Assembly (NCBI GenBank): GCA_900544135.1
Contig: UQTU01000005.1
Coordinates: 1-64,000, forward strand
Direction of reading: 5' to 3'
Source of the DNA: an uncultured Collinsella sp.
GTDB lineage: Bacteria; Actinomycetota; Coriobacteriia; Coriobacteriales; Coriobacteriaceae
Length of the DNA stretch: 64,000 nt
Shown here: piece by piece, positions 40,614-48,230 of the stretch
Layout: the number at the start of each line of letters is the position of its first letter
How positions within the stretch are numbered: the first letter of the stretch is position 1
Made by a program: the position numbers and the translations under genes
Notes under the pieces: generated by a model
Database searches by the model: none
The model's input: only the letters and a program-made list of their open reading frames with translations
Told to the model about the DNA's origin: nothing

Positions 40614-42047
40614 TTAATCGCCGTTTTTGAGTGTGCGGCCCTGTTTTTCGAACTTGTGCATGTCGCTATCGGCCATGCCCTGCGACTTGTCCTCGTGACG
40701 CTTGGCGTATAACGGATCTTCGGAGTCGTTCCAGATGCGGTCGGCGACAGGTGACCATGCCTCGGCGGCAGCCTGGGTCTTTTCGCGCAGTTGCTCGGGT
40801 GACTCCTTCTCGATTAGGTCGGTGCTCATTGCGCCACTCTCGGCGATCAGTTTGGGCAGCACGTCGGGATTCTCGAGCATGGGGCATGGCTTGAGGTAGT
40901 TGTCGTTGAACGGCATGTTCTCGTAGTACTTCATAAAGAGGGGAGAGCGCAGCGCGTCGAGTAAGCTCACATCGTGGATGTTGGCGTTTGAGTAGTGGAT
41001 GAACACGCACGGCTCCACGTCTCCGGCGGCGTTGATGTGCAGGTAGCGGCGGCCGCCGGCGATACATCCGCCTACAAACTCGCCGTCGTTTTGGAAGTCG
41101 AGCGTAAACAGCGGCTTCTTCTCACGCATTTCGCGGATAAAGTGATACATGTGCTCGCGCTGCTCGGGCGTGGGCATGAGCTCGGAGGTTGCATTGCGGC
41201 CAACCGGCATAAAGTGGAAGTACCAGCAGAAGAGTGCTCCCTCGTCGATCATCCAGTCCATGTTCTCCTCGGTAGCAACCGTATCGGCATTGGCGCTGGT
41301 CCAACAGGTGGAGATACCAAATGGCAAGTCGCGCTCGCGCAGGAGTTTCATGGCGTGCTCGATCTTTGCGTAGGTACCCTCGCCGCGACGGGCGTCGGTG
41401 GTGTGCTCATTGCCCTCGGCGCTGATGGCGGGGACAAAATTACCTACGCGAATCATGTCGTCGCAGAAGGACTCGTCGATCAGCGTGGAGTTGGTAAAGC
41501 AGAGAAACACGCAGTCCTGATGTTTTTCGCAAATTCTGATCAGGTCGTGCTTGCGGACGAGCGGCTCGCCGCCGGTATAGATGTAGATATGCGTACCGAG
41601 CTCTTTGCCCTGCGTAACGATAGAGTCGATGTCTTCGAACGAGAGATTCTGCTTGTAGCCGTACTCGGCGGCCCAGCAGCCCGTGCAATGCAGGTTGCAG
41701 GCGCTCGTGGGATCGAGCAGGATGGCCCACGGAACGTTGCACTGGTACTTTTCGCGGTTCTTTTCCTGCTCTGGCCAAGCAAGCAGGTTGGCGTCGACAA
41801 TGAGGGTCTTAAGCAGTTTGGTTCGCATCTGGGGATTAAGGCTGAACACACGCATGATTAGGTCATACCAATTGCCGCGGCTCTTGATGACATTGGTGAA
41901 TGCCTCGCGCTGTACGGGAAATACGCGATTGGGGACCAGCTTGTTCACGAGGTCCATGATTTTGTCGATGTTTTCTTGCGGGTTGTCGTCGAGATAATCG
42001 ATGAGCTTGTTGAGCGCTGCACGCTCTGCTGACTGTGTAAGCGACAT
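40614..42047 (-). CDS. Radical SAM protein with SPASM-like C-terminal region
   Basis: The 477-residue protein carries the radical SAM cluster motif CNLHCTGC (Cys117, Cys121, Cys124) after an about 110-residue helical N-terminal extension. YTGGEPL (the GGEP motif) and a barrel follow. Extra cysteines (GGCIAGGRRYLHINAAGDVEPC, then PCPMLE) suggest an auxiliary SPASM or twitch cluster. Such proteins modify peptides or small molecules. No obvious precursor-peptide gene was noticed beside it, so no substrate is proposed. A -10-like TATTAT lies about 35 bases upstream on the minus strand. A Cys-poor, charged tail of about 60 residues ends the protein. Confidence 0.85.
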   Translation of the reverse strand: MSLTQSAERAALNKLIDYLDDNPQENIDKIMDLVNKLVPNRVFPVQREAFTNVIKSRGNWYDLIMRVFSLNPQMRTKLLKTLIVDANLLAWPEQEKNREKYQCNVPWAILLDPTSACNLHCTGCWAAEYGYKQNLSFEDIDSIVTQGKELGTHIYIYTGGEPLVRKHDLIRICEKHQDCVFLCFTNSTLIDESFCDDMIRVGNFVPAISAEGNEHTTDARRGEGTYAKIEHAMKLLRERDLPFGISTCWTSANADTVATEENMDWMIDEGALFCWYFHFMPVGRNATSELMPTPEQREHMYHFIREMREKKPLFTLDFQNDGEFVGGCIAGGRRYLHINAAGDVEPCVFIHYSNANIHDVSLLDALRSPLFMKYYENMPFNDNYLKPCPMLENPDVLPKLIAESGAMSTDLIEKESPEQLREKTQAAAEAWSPVADRIWNDSEDPLYAKRHEDKSQGMADSDMHKFEKQGRTLKNGD

Positions 42048-42179
42048 GGGTATATCCTTTCACGTGTGCTTACTGTGTGATAATACCCACTTGTGGATTA
42101 AACGAAGTCTAAAAATTTGTAATGTGTCTATTCAACGAATCAATTTAATTTGGGGTGAAGCGTTATACCTTACGCTCTC

Positions 42180-42199
42180 TAAGTTGCGGTGAAATAGGG
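42180..42199. repeat. REP-like palindrome, half copy
   Basis: TAAGTTGCGGTGAAATAGGG matches the left arm of the palindromes at 31805 and 40450, but no right arm follows. It lies immediately before the riboswitch-controlled operon's 3' end, so the repeat may mark an insertion or deletion junction. Confidence 0.65.
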
Positions 42200-42235
42200 T
42201 CAGATAGGGGGCGCGGACGATTTCTTGAACCGTGC

Positions 42236-43546
42236 CTAGGCGTATCCATTGGAATCCTCCGATGCGCCTTTGCGCGCTCGCATGACCTCGATACCATGTG
42301 AGCGTGCGAACTCGACGAGCTCTGCGTTGCGGGCGTTTATGGTGCCGAAGGCGGCGGGGCACACGATAAGGCGCGCACAGTGGACGAGGAGCTCTTTGGC
42401 GTGGGCTATGGTTTTATCCCCGATTGGCTCGAAGGCGCGCTCGGCCACGCATTCCGCCGCCAGGTCGCGCGCGAGCTCACAGTCGATGTCCCCTTCATGC
42501 AGAACGCCCGCGTAGAACGCCTTGCCCTGCCGGATGAGCTGGCGAAACACAGCCGACCCCGTACCCGCGCCGGCGATGACGAACGTGTGCGCATCGCCGT
42601 GCGGGCGCCCAATTTCCACGCTGCCGAAGCGTTCGTTGAAGGTGCCATGTTGAAGGCCGTAGAGCTCGCCAATCGTCTCGCGCGTGAATATGTCCTCGGG
42701 TGCGCCGGCGCGGAAGACCCGGCCGTCCTTCACGCAAATCACCTTTTCGGCGCTTTTCTGCGCGAGCTCGAGTTCATGGATGGACATGATGACAGCAACA
42801 TTCCGCGATTTCGCAAGGTGGCGAAGTATTCGCAGCAGGTCGATCTGGTAGCGGATATCGAGATACGACGTGGGCTCGTCGAGCACGAGCACACGCGGAT
42901 CCTGCGCGATGGCGCGTGCGAGCATGACGCGCTGGCGTTGCCCGTCGCTTATCTGCATGAAGTCGCGCTCGGCGAGCTCTTCCACATGTGCGGTTTTCAT
43001 GGCCTCGTCGACTCGACTATGGTCGTCGGGCGAGAGTGTACCCATTCGCCCGGTGTAGGGATGCCTTCCCGCCTCTACGATATCGCGGCAGGTGAGGAGC
43101 TCGGTCCGGGGGCGATCTGTCAGCATAACGGCAAGGTTCCTTGCGAACTCCGCCGTCTTCCATCGGGAAATCTCCCGCCCGTCGAGCTCGACCGCACCGG
43201 CAAGCGGTGCCAGATGGCGTGTGATGGTTTTCAAGATGGTCGACTTGCCCGAGCCGTTCGGCCCGATGAGTGCCACGACGTCGCCCGCGCGAACCTCCAG
43301 ATCGACGCCTTCGACTACGACCTTCTTGTCGTAGCCCGCCGACAGGTCGCTTATGCGGAAAAGCGGCGCTCCATCAGCCTGCGTTTCGACCGGGGTTTCG
43401 AGGTTCGACTCCGCTCGAAGGAGGCGTTCCGCGCGCAGTTCCGCACGAGCCGAAAGTGCCTTCTGGCGCTTTCGTGCGAGCTCAGGACTGGCCAAGCATG
43501 GAATGTTCCCTCCGAGCGTTTTGGTCCGCGGCACGAATTCTCCCAT
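42236..43546 (-). CDS. ABC transporter ATPase (BtuD/FecE type) with N- and C-terminal extensions
   Basis: The 436-residue ATPase would power uptake of a metal chelate, haem or corrinoid. The ABC domain spans residues about 63-290: Walker A GPNGSGKST (95-103), signature ISDGQRQRVMLARAIAQ, Walker B VLVLDEPTSYLD, switch MSIHE. About 60 extra residues precede it and about 140 follow. The C-terminal part (VIAGAGTGSAVFRQLIRQGK, then FEPIGDKTIAHAKELL) looks like a separate Rossmann-type domain of unknown role. It starts directly at the base after the permease stop, with GGTGAGG upstream. It is last in the five-gene minus-strand operon. Confidence 0.85.
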   Translation of the reverse strand: MGEFVPRTKTLGGNIPCLASPELARKRQKALSARAELRAERLLRAESNLETPVETQADGAPLFRISDLSAGYDKKVVVEGVDLEVRAGDVVALIGPNGSGKSTILKTITRHLAPLAGAVELDGREISRWKTAEFARNLAVMLTDRPRTELLTCRDIVEAGRHPYTGRMGTLSPDDHSRVDEAMKTAHVEELAERDFMQISDGQRQRVMLARAIAQDPRVLVLDEPTSYLDIRYQIDLLRILRHLAKSRNVAVIMSIHELELAQKSAEKVICVKDGRVFRAGAPEDIFTRETIGELYGLQHGTFNERFGSVEIGRPHGDAHTFVIAGAGTGSAVFRQLIRQGKAFYAGVLHEGDIDCELARDLAAECVAERAFEPIGDKTIAHAKELLVHCARLIVCPAAFGTINARNAELVEFARSHGIEVMRARKGASEDSNGYA

Positions 43547-44587
43547 CTACCTCACCCGCTTCTTCAACATGAGTGCAATAACCACCGGCGCGCCGAAGAT
43601 GGCGGTGACGGCGCTGATGGAAAGCTCGACGGGGGAGAACAGCGTGCGCGCGATCAAATCGCAGCCCGCGCAAAAGATGGCGCCTCCCAAGAAGCACGCA
43701 GGAATCACGCGGATAGGCTTCGACGACTTCAGCGCCGACTTAACGAGATGCGGAACCGCGATGCCTACGAACGACACCGGACCAGCGAACGCGGTCACGC
43801 AGGCGGAGAGCATGCTCGCTAGAAGGACGAGCACCACGCGGAAGCGTGCGACGTTCACGCCGACGCTTTTCGCGTAGGCTTCTCCCAGCTGGAAGGCGGA
43901 AAGGGGCTTCGATATCGCGAATACGCATGCGCTCACGGTGATCACCACGACCGCGATGACCGCGATGTCGTCCCAGCTCGAACCCGAGAAGCTACCCAAA
44001 GACCAGTTGTGCAGGTTCACGATGGACTGGTCGTCGGCGAAGGCGATGAGGAAGTTCGTCGCCGCCGAGCAGATGTATCCCACCATGACGCCCGCCACGA
44101 TGAGCATGGCCATGGAACTTATGCGCCGTGCGATGAGGAGCACGAAGCCGATGGTGATAAGCGAGCCCAGAAACGCTGCGGCCACCATGGCCGGCGAGGA
44201 CATGGCCTGGTTCGCGCCCAGAAGTACGATCATCGTAAGCGCGACGACGAACTTTGCGCCCGAGGAGACGCCCAAGATGAACGGGTCGGCGATGGGATTG
44301 TTGAAAAACGTCTGCAGCAGGAACCCGGAGAGCGAAAGTGCCCCGCCGAGAAGCACGGCTGAAAGCACGCGCGGCAGGCGAATCTCCCAGATGACTTGGC
44401 TTTCCATGGAATTGGCCGCGCCGCCCGAAAGGATGCCAGGGATGTGGTCTGCGGGCACGAGCACGCTCCCGATGCACAGGTTGGTCCCGACGAGCACGAT
44501 GAGGGCAACAGCGAGCAGCGCCGTCACGACGCGACACCGCGCGGCGCGCCCCGATTCGTCGTATGTCATGGAAAGTCGGCTTTTCAT
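43547..44587 (-). CDS. FecCD/BtuC-type ABC transporter permease
   Basis: The 346-residue integral membrane protein has about ten hydrophobic segments and the family signatures WEIRLPRVLSAVLLGGALSLSG, NPIADPFILGVSSGA and AFAGPVSFVGIAVPHL. This family carries iron-siderophores, haem and vitamin B12. The substrate is suggested by its riboswitch and by the CbiK gene in the same operon. The start is uncertain (ATG 44587 or Met at residue 7). It lies four bases after the substrate-binding protein gene. Confidence 0.9.
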   Translation of the reverse strand: MKSRLSMTYDESGRAARCRVVTALLAVALIVLVGTNLCIGSVLVPADHIPGILSGGAANSMESQVIWEIRLPRVLSAVLLGGALSLSGFLLQTFFNNPIADPFILGVSSGAKFVVALTMIVLLGANQAMSSPAMVAAAFLGSLITIGFVLLIARRISSMAMLIVAGVMVGYICSAATNFLIAFADDQSIVNLHNWSLGSFSGSSWDDIAVIAVVVITVSACVFAISKPLSAFQLGEAYAKSVGVNVARFRVVLVLLASMLSACVTAFAGPVSFVGIAVPHLVKSALKSSKPIRVIPACFLGGAIFCAGCDLIARTLFSPVELSISAVTAIFGAPVVIALMLKKRVR

Positions 44588-44591
44588 GGTG

Positions 44592-46163
44592 CTAGCCGAG
44601 CTTCCTCAGATAATGGAAGTCGCTCGCGTCATCGCCGGTGAACGCCCCGTGCAGTTCGTCGATAATGTCGGCGGTAGAAGTCATCTGCTGGTACATGTCG
44701 GCGCTTGTGACCCAGACGTTGCCGTTCTTCACGGCTTTGAACTGCGACAATAGCGCGTTTTTGCCTACGAAGTCGTTCAAGGTGGCAACCGATTCGTCGA
44801 TGGTGCCGTTGTAGACGATGATGTCGGCATCCTTCGCCGTCGCGTAGAAGCGCTCCATTTCGAGCGTTACTGACGAACCTGACGTCGACGCCGTCTGCGC
44901 GTCATCGAGCGCGTAGTTGCCGCCTGCAAGCTCGATCATCTGCGCCACGTAGTCGCCCGCCCGCCGCGTGACGGCGGCCCCGTTCGAGTTAATGTAGAAA
45001 TACGCCACGGTTTTACCTGACGACGCGAGCCCCGACGTTTGCTCGACGCGGGCCTTCTGCTCGTTGAACAGGTGTGCGGCCTCGTCTTCCTTGTCGAACA
45101 GGACGCCGAAAAGCTTAATCCACTCGACGCGCCCGAGTGCTTCGGGCTCGCTCGACGACTGTTCGGTGAGCACGACGAGCCCGAGCTTCTGCAGCTTTTC
45201 CTTCACATCGGGCGTGTGGTTGATCATGGTGTTCTCGATGGCGAGCGTGCAGCCCGAGGCCGATATTCGCTCGTAGTCGGGCGCGCTGTACTTGCCGCCG
45301 TAGGCGATCGCCCCACTTTCGAGTGCGCTTTTGAAGCCCGCGACCGAGCAATCGTCGGCCTTCGTGCCCGACATGATGATATTGTCGTTCGCATCGAGCG
45401 CGTCGACCAGGCACATCGTCGCCGACGACACGAGGTACACCTTGTCGGCGGGGCGCCTTATGACCGCGATGTCAGAGCTCAACCCATCAGGTACCTTCGC
45501 ATCTTGCGGTACCACGAGGAAGCGCTCCCCGTTCGAAACGCAGATAAGCCGCAGGCCGCCTTCGAACTCGTCGACAGTGAAGTGCTTGGCGTATTCAAGC
45601 TGAAGCGTCCCCGTCGGCTCCCAGCCGCAGCCCAAATCTGGGTTGTGGAAGTCGGCCGCGGCGCTTGAAGCCGTTCCCGCGGGGGAGTCGCCGCTTGCAT
45701 CGTCGCCCGATTTCTCCTTCATGGTGGATGAGTCGAAGTGGAGCGTGTAGTCGATGGTGTGCGGCGTCGACATGGCGACGGTCTCGGCCGACACGGCGAT
45801 GTCCTCGTCGAGTGTGACGGGTATCTCGAACGTGGAGTTGCCGCCGTCGTTTATGGGCGCGTAGTCCACGCCGTCGACGGTCATCTTGTCGTAGTTCGAA
45901 CTCGACCAGGTGATGGTCGCGGTGTAGGTGTCGCCATCCTTCACAATTGTGGTTGGTGAGGCGATGCTTGCTCGCCCTGACCCGCCGGAAAGCGAGACGC
46001 TCACAGTGTATTCCTGAGAGCCCGTCGTGGCACCGGTCGCGTTCGGGCTCGCACTGCACCCCGCGAAGGGAAGCGCGAGCAGGGCGACGAGAACGCAGGC
46101 GATCGCGCGCGCCGCGATGCTGTGGCGCTTCCTGTTTTCCCCCTTGGGAAGAATCGACCGCAT
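44592..46163 (-). CDS. ABC substrate-binding lipoprotein with extra N-terminal NEAT-like domain
   Basis: The 523-residue lipoprotein has a lipobox ending LPFAGCS (lipidated Cys36). Residues about 50-150 form a strand-rich domain (DGDTYTATITWSSSNYDKM, FEIPVTLDEDIAV, TIDYTLHF) that resembles the small lipoprotein encoded just upstream and has a NEAT/iron-transport-associated look. Residues about 185-523 form a periplasmic-binding fold of the BtuF/FhuD class (GRVEWIKLFGVLFDKE, VAYFYINSNGA). It would deliver ligand to the permease. The ATG follows the previous stop by four bases without a strong ribosome site, so translation is probably coupled. Confidence 0.83.
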   Translation of the reverse strand: MRSILPKGENRKRHSIAARAIACVLVALLALPFAGCSASPNATGATTGSQEYTVSVSLSGGSGRASIASPTTIVKDGDTYTATITWSSSNYDKMTVDGVDYAPINDGGNSTFEIPVTLDEDIAVSAETVAMSTPHTIDYTLHFDSSTMKEKSGDDASGDSPAGTASSAAADFHNPDLGCGWEPTGTLQLEYAKHFTVDEFEGGLRLICVSNGERFLVVPQDAKVPDGLSSDIAVIRRPADKVYLVSSATMCLVDALDANDNIIMSGTKADDCSVAGFKSALESGAIAYGGKYSAPDYERISASGCTLAIENTMINHTPDVKEKLQKLGLVVLTEQSSSEPEALGRVEWIKLFGVLFDKEDEAAHLFNEQKARVEQTSGLASSGKTVAYFYINSNGAAVTRRAGDYVAQMIELAGGNYALDDAQTASTSGSSVTLEMERFYATAKDADIIVYNGTIDESVATLNDFVGKNALLSQFKAVKNGNVWVTSADMYQQMTSTADIIDELHGAFTGDDASDFHYLRKLG

Positions 46164-46167
46164 GGCG

Positions 46168-46701
46168 TTACTTCAGTGCGTCGGCGCGCAGATCGACGCC
46201 GGCGGATTCGAACACGAGCGTGCGGTCATACCACTGCTCTTTTCTAATACTCCACGCGGCGCAGGCGGTGTCCTCGTCGAGCGCTTCAACGGGCACGTCG
46301 TAGGTGTACTTGCCTTCCGCGTTTTCCACATAGGGGATGAAGTCGGCCTCGCTCGCGGCGGCAGCCTCGTCACCCGTGCCCATGAAGAGCTTGCCGTAGC
46401 CCGTGCCGGAAAGTGTCATCACGCAGTGCATGGAGCCGTTTTCCACGATGAGCTGGGCGTCCACAATCCTGAACATGTTCGAGCTGGAATCTACGGTGAT
46501 CGGATAGGTGCCGTCGGCCACCTTGTCGGCGGTGATGGGGGCAGCGCTTGCGCCCTCGGGCGCATCGGCCGCCTGTTCGGTCTTTTCCTGGGAATCGGCA
46601 TCGCTTGCCTTTGCGCTGTCGATTGAATTTCCGCCGCAGCCGGCGAGCGAGAACGCGAAAAGCGCCGCCGACAGGGCGAAGGCGAGGGTTTTCTTCAACA
46701 T
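46168..46701 (-). CDS. Small NEAT-like lipoprotein
   Basis: The 177-residue protein has a lipoprotein signal (FAFSLAGCGG, Cys22), an Asp/Ala/Glu-rich linker to about residue 60, and one beta-rich domain (VADGTYPITVDSSSNMF, MTLSGTGYGKLF, GKYTYDVPVEALDED, WYDRTLVFESAG). The pattern resembles NEAT or Shp-type haem-binding domains and the N-terminal domain of the next gene's product. The ligand is not established and could be haem, a cobalt-tetrapyrrole or another chelate. It sits between the exported CbiK and the binding protein of the same operon. Confidence 0.75.
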   Translation of the reverse strand: MLKKTLAFALSAALFAFSLAGCGGNSIDSAKASDADSQEKTEQAADAPEGASAAPITADKVADGTYPITVDSSSNMFRIVDAQLIVENGSMHCVMTLSGTGYGKLFMGTGDEAAAASEADFIPYVENAEGKYTYDVPVEALDEDTACAAWSIRKEQWYDRTLVFESAGVDLRADALK

Positions 46702-46727
46702 GGAGGGGTTCCTTTCAATCGCTTCGA

Positions 46728-46810
46728 CCGCCCGCGCCGTGCGGTGGGCGGGCGGGATGCGAATGCAACGGGCATGCATCGTCAGTCGGGGAAGGCGCAT
46801 GCCCGTTGCA
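46728..46810. other. Two stem-loops between cbiK and the small lipoprotein gene
   Basis: An eight-bp stem (46728-46735 with 46748-46755) and a perfect 14-bp stem, TGCAACGGGCATGC (46764-46777) with its complement (46797-46810), fill the 144-base gap. Neither has a T-tract on the minus strand. They may mark an mRNA processing or stability point. Confidence 0.55.
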
Positions 46811-46845
46811 CGGGGACGCGACCGGCGCCCCCGTGCGCGGCGAGT

Positions 46846-47772
46846 TTACAGCTTGGCGATGGCGTCGTCCACGTGCGAGACGTAGATGTCGTCGACCGCG
46901 ACGTTCTGTCCCAGACCCTGGAGCAGGCACGTCACTTCGAAGCCAGCGGCCACGAACTTTGCAGCCCAGCTGTCGGGGTCGGTCTCGTCTGCCATGTCGT
47001 TGTTCGCGTGGTCGCCCGCGACCACCATGAACGGCGCGAGCACGGCCTTCTTGTACCCTGCGGCGCTTGCGGCGGCGATAACATCCTCGCAGGTCGGCTC
47101 AGCCTCGACGGTGCCGACGAAGAACTGCGTCAAGCCCTCGTTCTTGAACACTTCCTGCATCTTGGCATAGTCGGCGTTGGAATCGGCTTCGGTGCCGTGG
47201 CCCATGAGGCACAGCGCCGTCTTGCCGTCGTCGAAGGACGCCATGTTCTCCTTAATGGCTGCGGCCACCTTCTTGTAGTCGTCGTCGGAGGTGAGCAGCG
47301 GGTCGCCGAGCGAGATCTTGTCGAACTTGTCGGCGTACTTGTCGAGCTCGTCTTTCACGTCGGCGTATTCCAGGCCAGCCATGAGATGCGTCGGCTGCAC
47401 GACAATTTCCTTCACGCCGTCTTCCACGCAGCGGTCGAGCGCCTCGGTCATGTTGTCGATCGTGATGCCGTCGCGCTTCTTCAGCTTGTCGATGATGATC
47501 TGCGCGGTGAAGGCGCGGCGGATGTCGTAGTCCTGCCAGTACTTCTCGCGGATAGCGTCTTCGATGGCGCCGATGGTGATGTGGCGCGAGTCGTTGTAGC
47601 TCGTGCCGAAGCTCGTGACGAGGATGACCGGCTTCACGGCCTTCTCCTTTTCGCTCGATTTCTCGGAACTCGCGGAGGTGTTGGAGCAGCCCGCGAGCGC
47701 GACTCCGGCGAGCGCGACGGCTCCGGTTGCTGCGGCGCCCATGAAGCCGCGGCGTGACATCTGGTCGGACAT
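46846..47772 (-). CDS. cbiK: Exported sirohydrochlorin cobaltochelatase CbiK (Tat signal, lipobox)
   Basis: The 308-residue protein begins with a twin-arginine signal (SRRGFMGAAATG, Arg7-Arg8) followed by a lipobox (VALAGCS, Cys29). It should therefore be folded in the cytosol, exported and lipid-anchored. The mature part matches anaerobic cobalt chelatase CbiK: VILVTSFGTSYNDSR, PTHLMAG (His129), LGDPLL (Asp157), CLMGHGTEAD (His192) and GDHANNDMADE. His129 and His192 stand at the metal/tetrapyrrole histidines of CbiK. An exported CbiK is known from Desulfovibrio. The ATG at 47772 has a GAGGAAAGG region upstream. It leads the operon behind a cobalamin riboswitch. Confidence 0.88.
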   Translation of the reverse strand: MSDQMSRRGFMGAAATGAVALAGVALAGCSNTSASSEKSSEKEKAVKPVILVTSFGTSYNDSRHITIGAIEDAIREKYWQDYDIRRAFTAQIIIDKLKKRDGITIDNMTEALDRCVEDGVKEIVVQPTHLMAGLEYADVKDELDKYADKFDKISLGDPLLTSDDDYKKVAAAIKENMASFDDGKTALCLMGHGTEADSNADYAKMQEVFKNEGLTQFFVGTVEAEPTCEDVIAAASAAGYKKAVLAPFMVVAGDHANNDMADETDPDSWAAKFVAAGFEVTCLLQGLGQNVAVDDIYVSHVDDAIAKL

Positions 47773-47829
47773 GGTTTTTCCTTTCCTCGGTTTGCCGGTC
47801 CCCCGGCGACAGTTGCTTGTCGGCACAAG

Positions 47830-47860
47830 CGAAAGAAAAGCGCACCCCTCGGGGTTCACA
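47830..47860 (-). terminator. Candidate riboswitch expression-platform terminator
   Basis: On the minus strand a short stem, AACCCCGAGGGGT, is followed by GCGCTTTTCTTTC, between the riboswitch and the cbiK start. The stem is short, so translational control remains possible. Confidence 0.4.
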
Positions 47861-47895
47861 AGGAGCTAACGCCACGGCGATGCCGTGAGGAAAAA

Positions 47896-48021
47896 GCGAA
47901 GCAGTCTGGCTTGGGGCGCGAGGCGGTTCGCCCGCGCATCCTATACAGTAATGTCCCTTGCCCAGGATTCCCACCTGGTTCCCTCCGCAAGCCAGCGCGG
48001 GCTGTGCGGGCGCCGCGCCGG
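47896..48021 (-). promoter_or_regulatory. Cobalamin riboswitch
   Basis: Reading the minus strand, conserved B12-riboswitch core elements appear in order: GGAGGGAACCAGGTGGGAAT (47968-47987), CCTGGGC, a CCCGC-like segment, ACTGTA (47944-47949), a variable stem, and the B12 box AAGCCAGACTGC (47901-47912). An upstream GC-rich stem (47991-48021) completes it. High cobalamin should turn off the cbiK-ABC operon. The plus-strand cbi operon does not carry such an element in this gap. Confidence 0.85.
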
Positions 48022-48230
48022 TCATTTCCTTTTATCCGATTGTCATATGCTCGTTGCCGAAACTTTTACTATGATAGTGGGCACTTGTGAACGTGTCAAA
48101 GCCAGGGCGGGCGGCATTGCGGCTCCTGCCTGCGTATTTGCGCCGATTGTCGCCGCAGGCGCCGTGTTTTGCCCGCCGCGCGAATGGCGGCGTAAACGGT
48201 TGCGATGAGAAACGGGAAGGGAAGGCTCGG
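48022..48230. other. Gap between the riboswitch and cbiF
   Basis: About 209 bases probably hold the divergent promoters. A TATGAT (48070-48075) on the plus strand and TATGAC on the minus strand (48042-48047) are -10-like, but no clear -35 boxes are found. The cbiF reading frame is open back to about 48087, but a ribosome site exists only at 48231. Confidence 0.4.

Noticed and set aside
31805..42199. CRISPR-like array from repeated 20-base arms
   Set aside because: The copies are kilobases apart, palindromic and without regular spacers or cas genes, so they are REP-like elements.
42380..43822. A 480-codon plus-strand frame opposite the ABC ATPase and permease
   Set aside because: The minus strand carries unmistakable Walker and FecCD motifs over the same bases. 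The plus-strand product matches nothing.
48087..48230. N-terminal extension of cbiF to a GTG at 48087
   Set aside because: The extra residues are arginine/alanine-rich without family match, and the ATG at 48231 has a ribosome site and begins exactly at the conserved IHIVGAGSG motif.
48076..48230. A second cobalamin riboswitch on the plus strand before cbiF
   Set aside because: A B12-box-like AAAGCCAGGG is present, but none of the ordered core elements (GGGAA, GGTG..ATCC, ACTGT) precede it.
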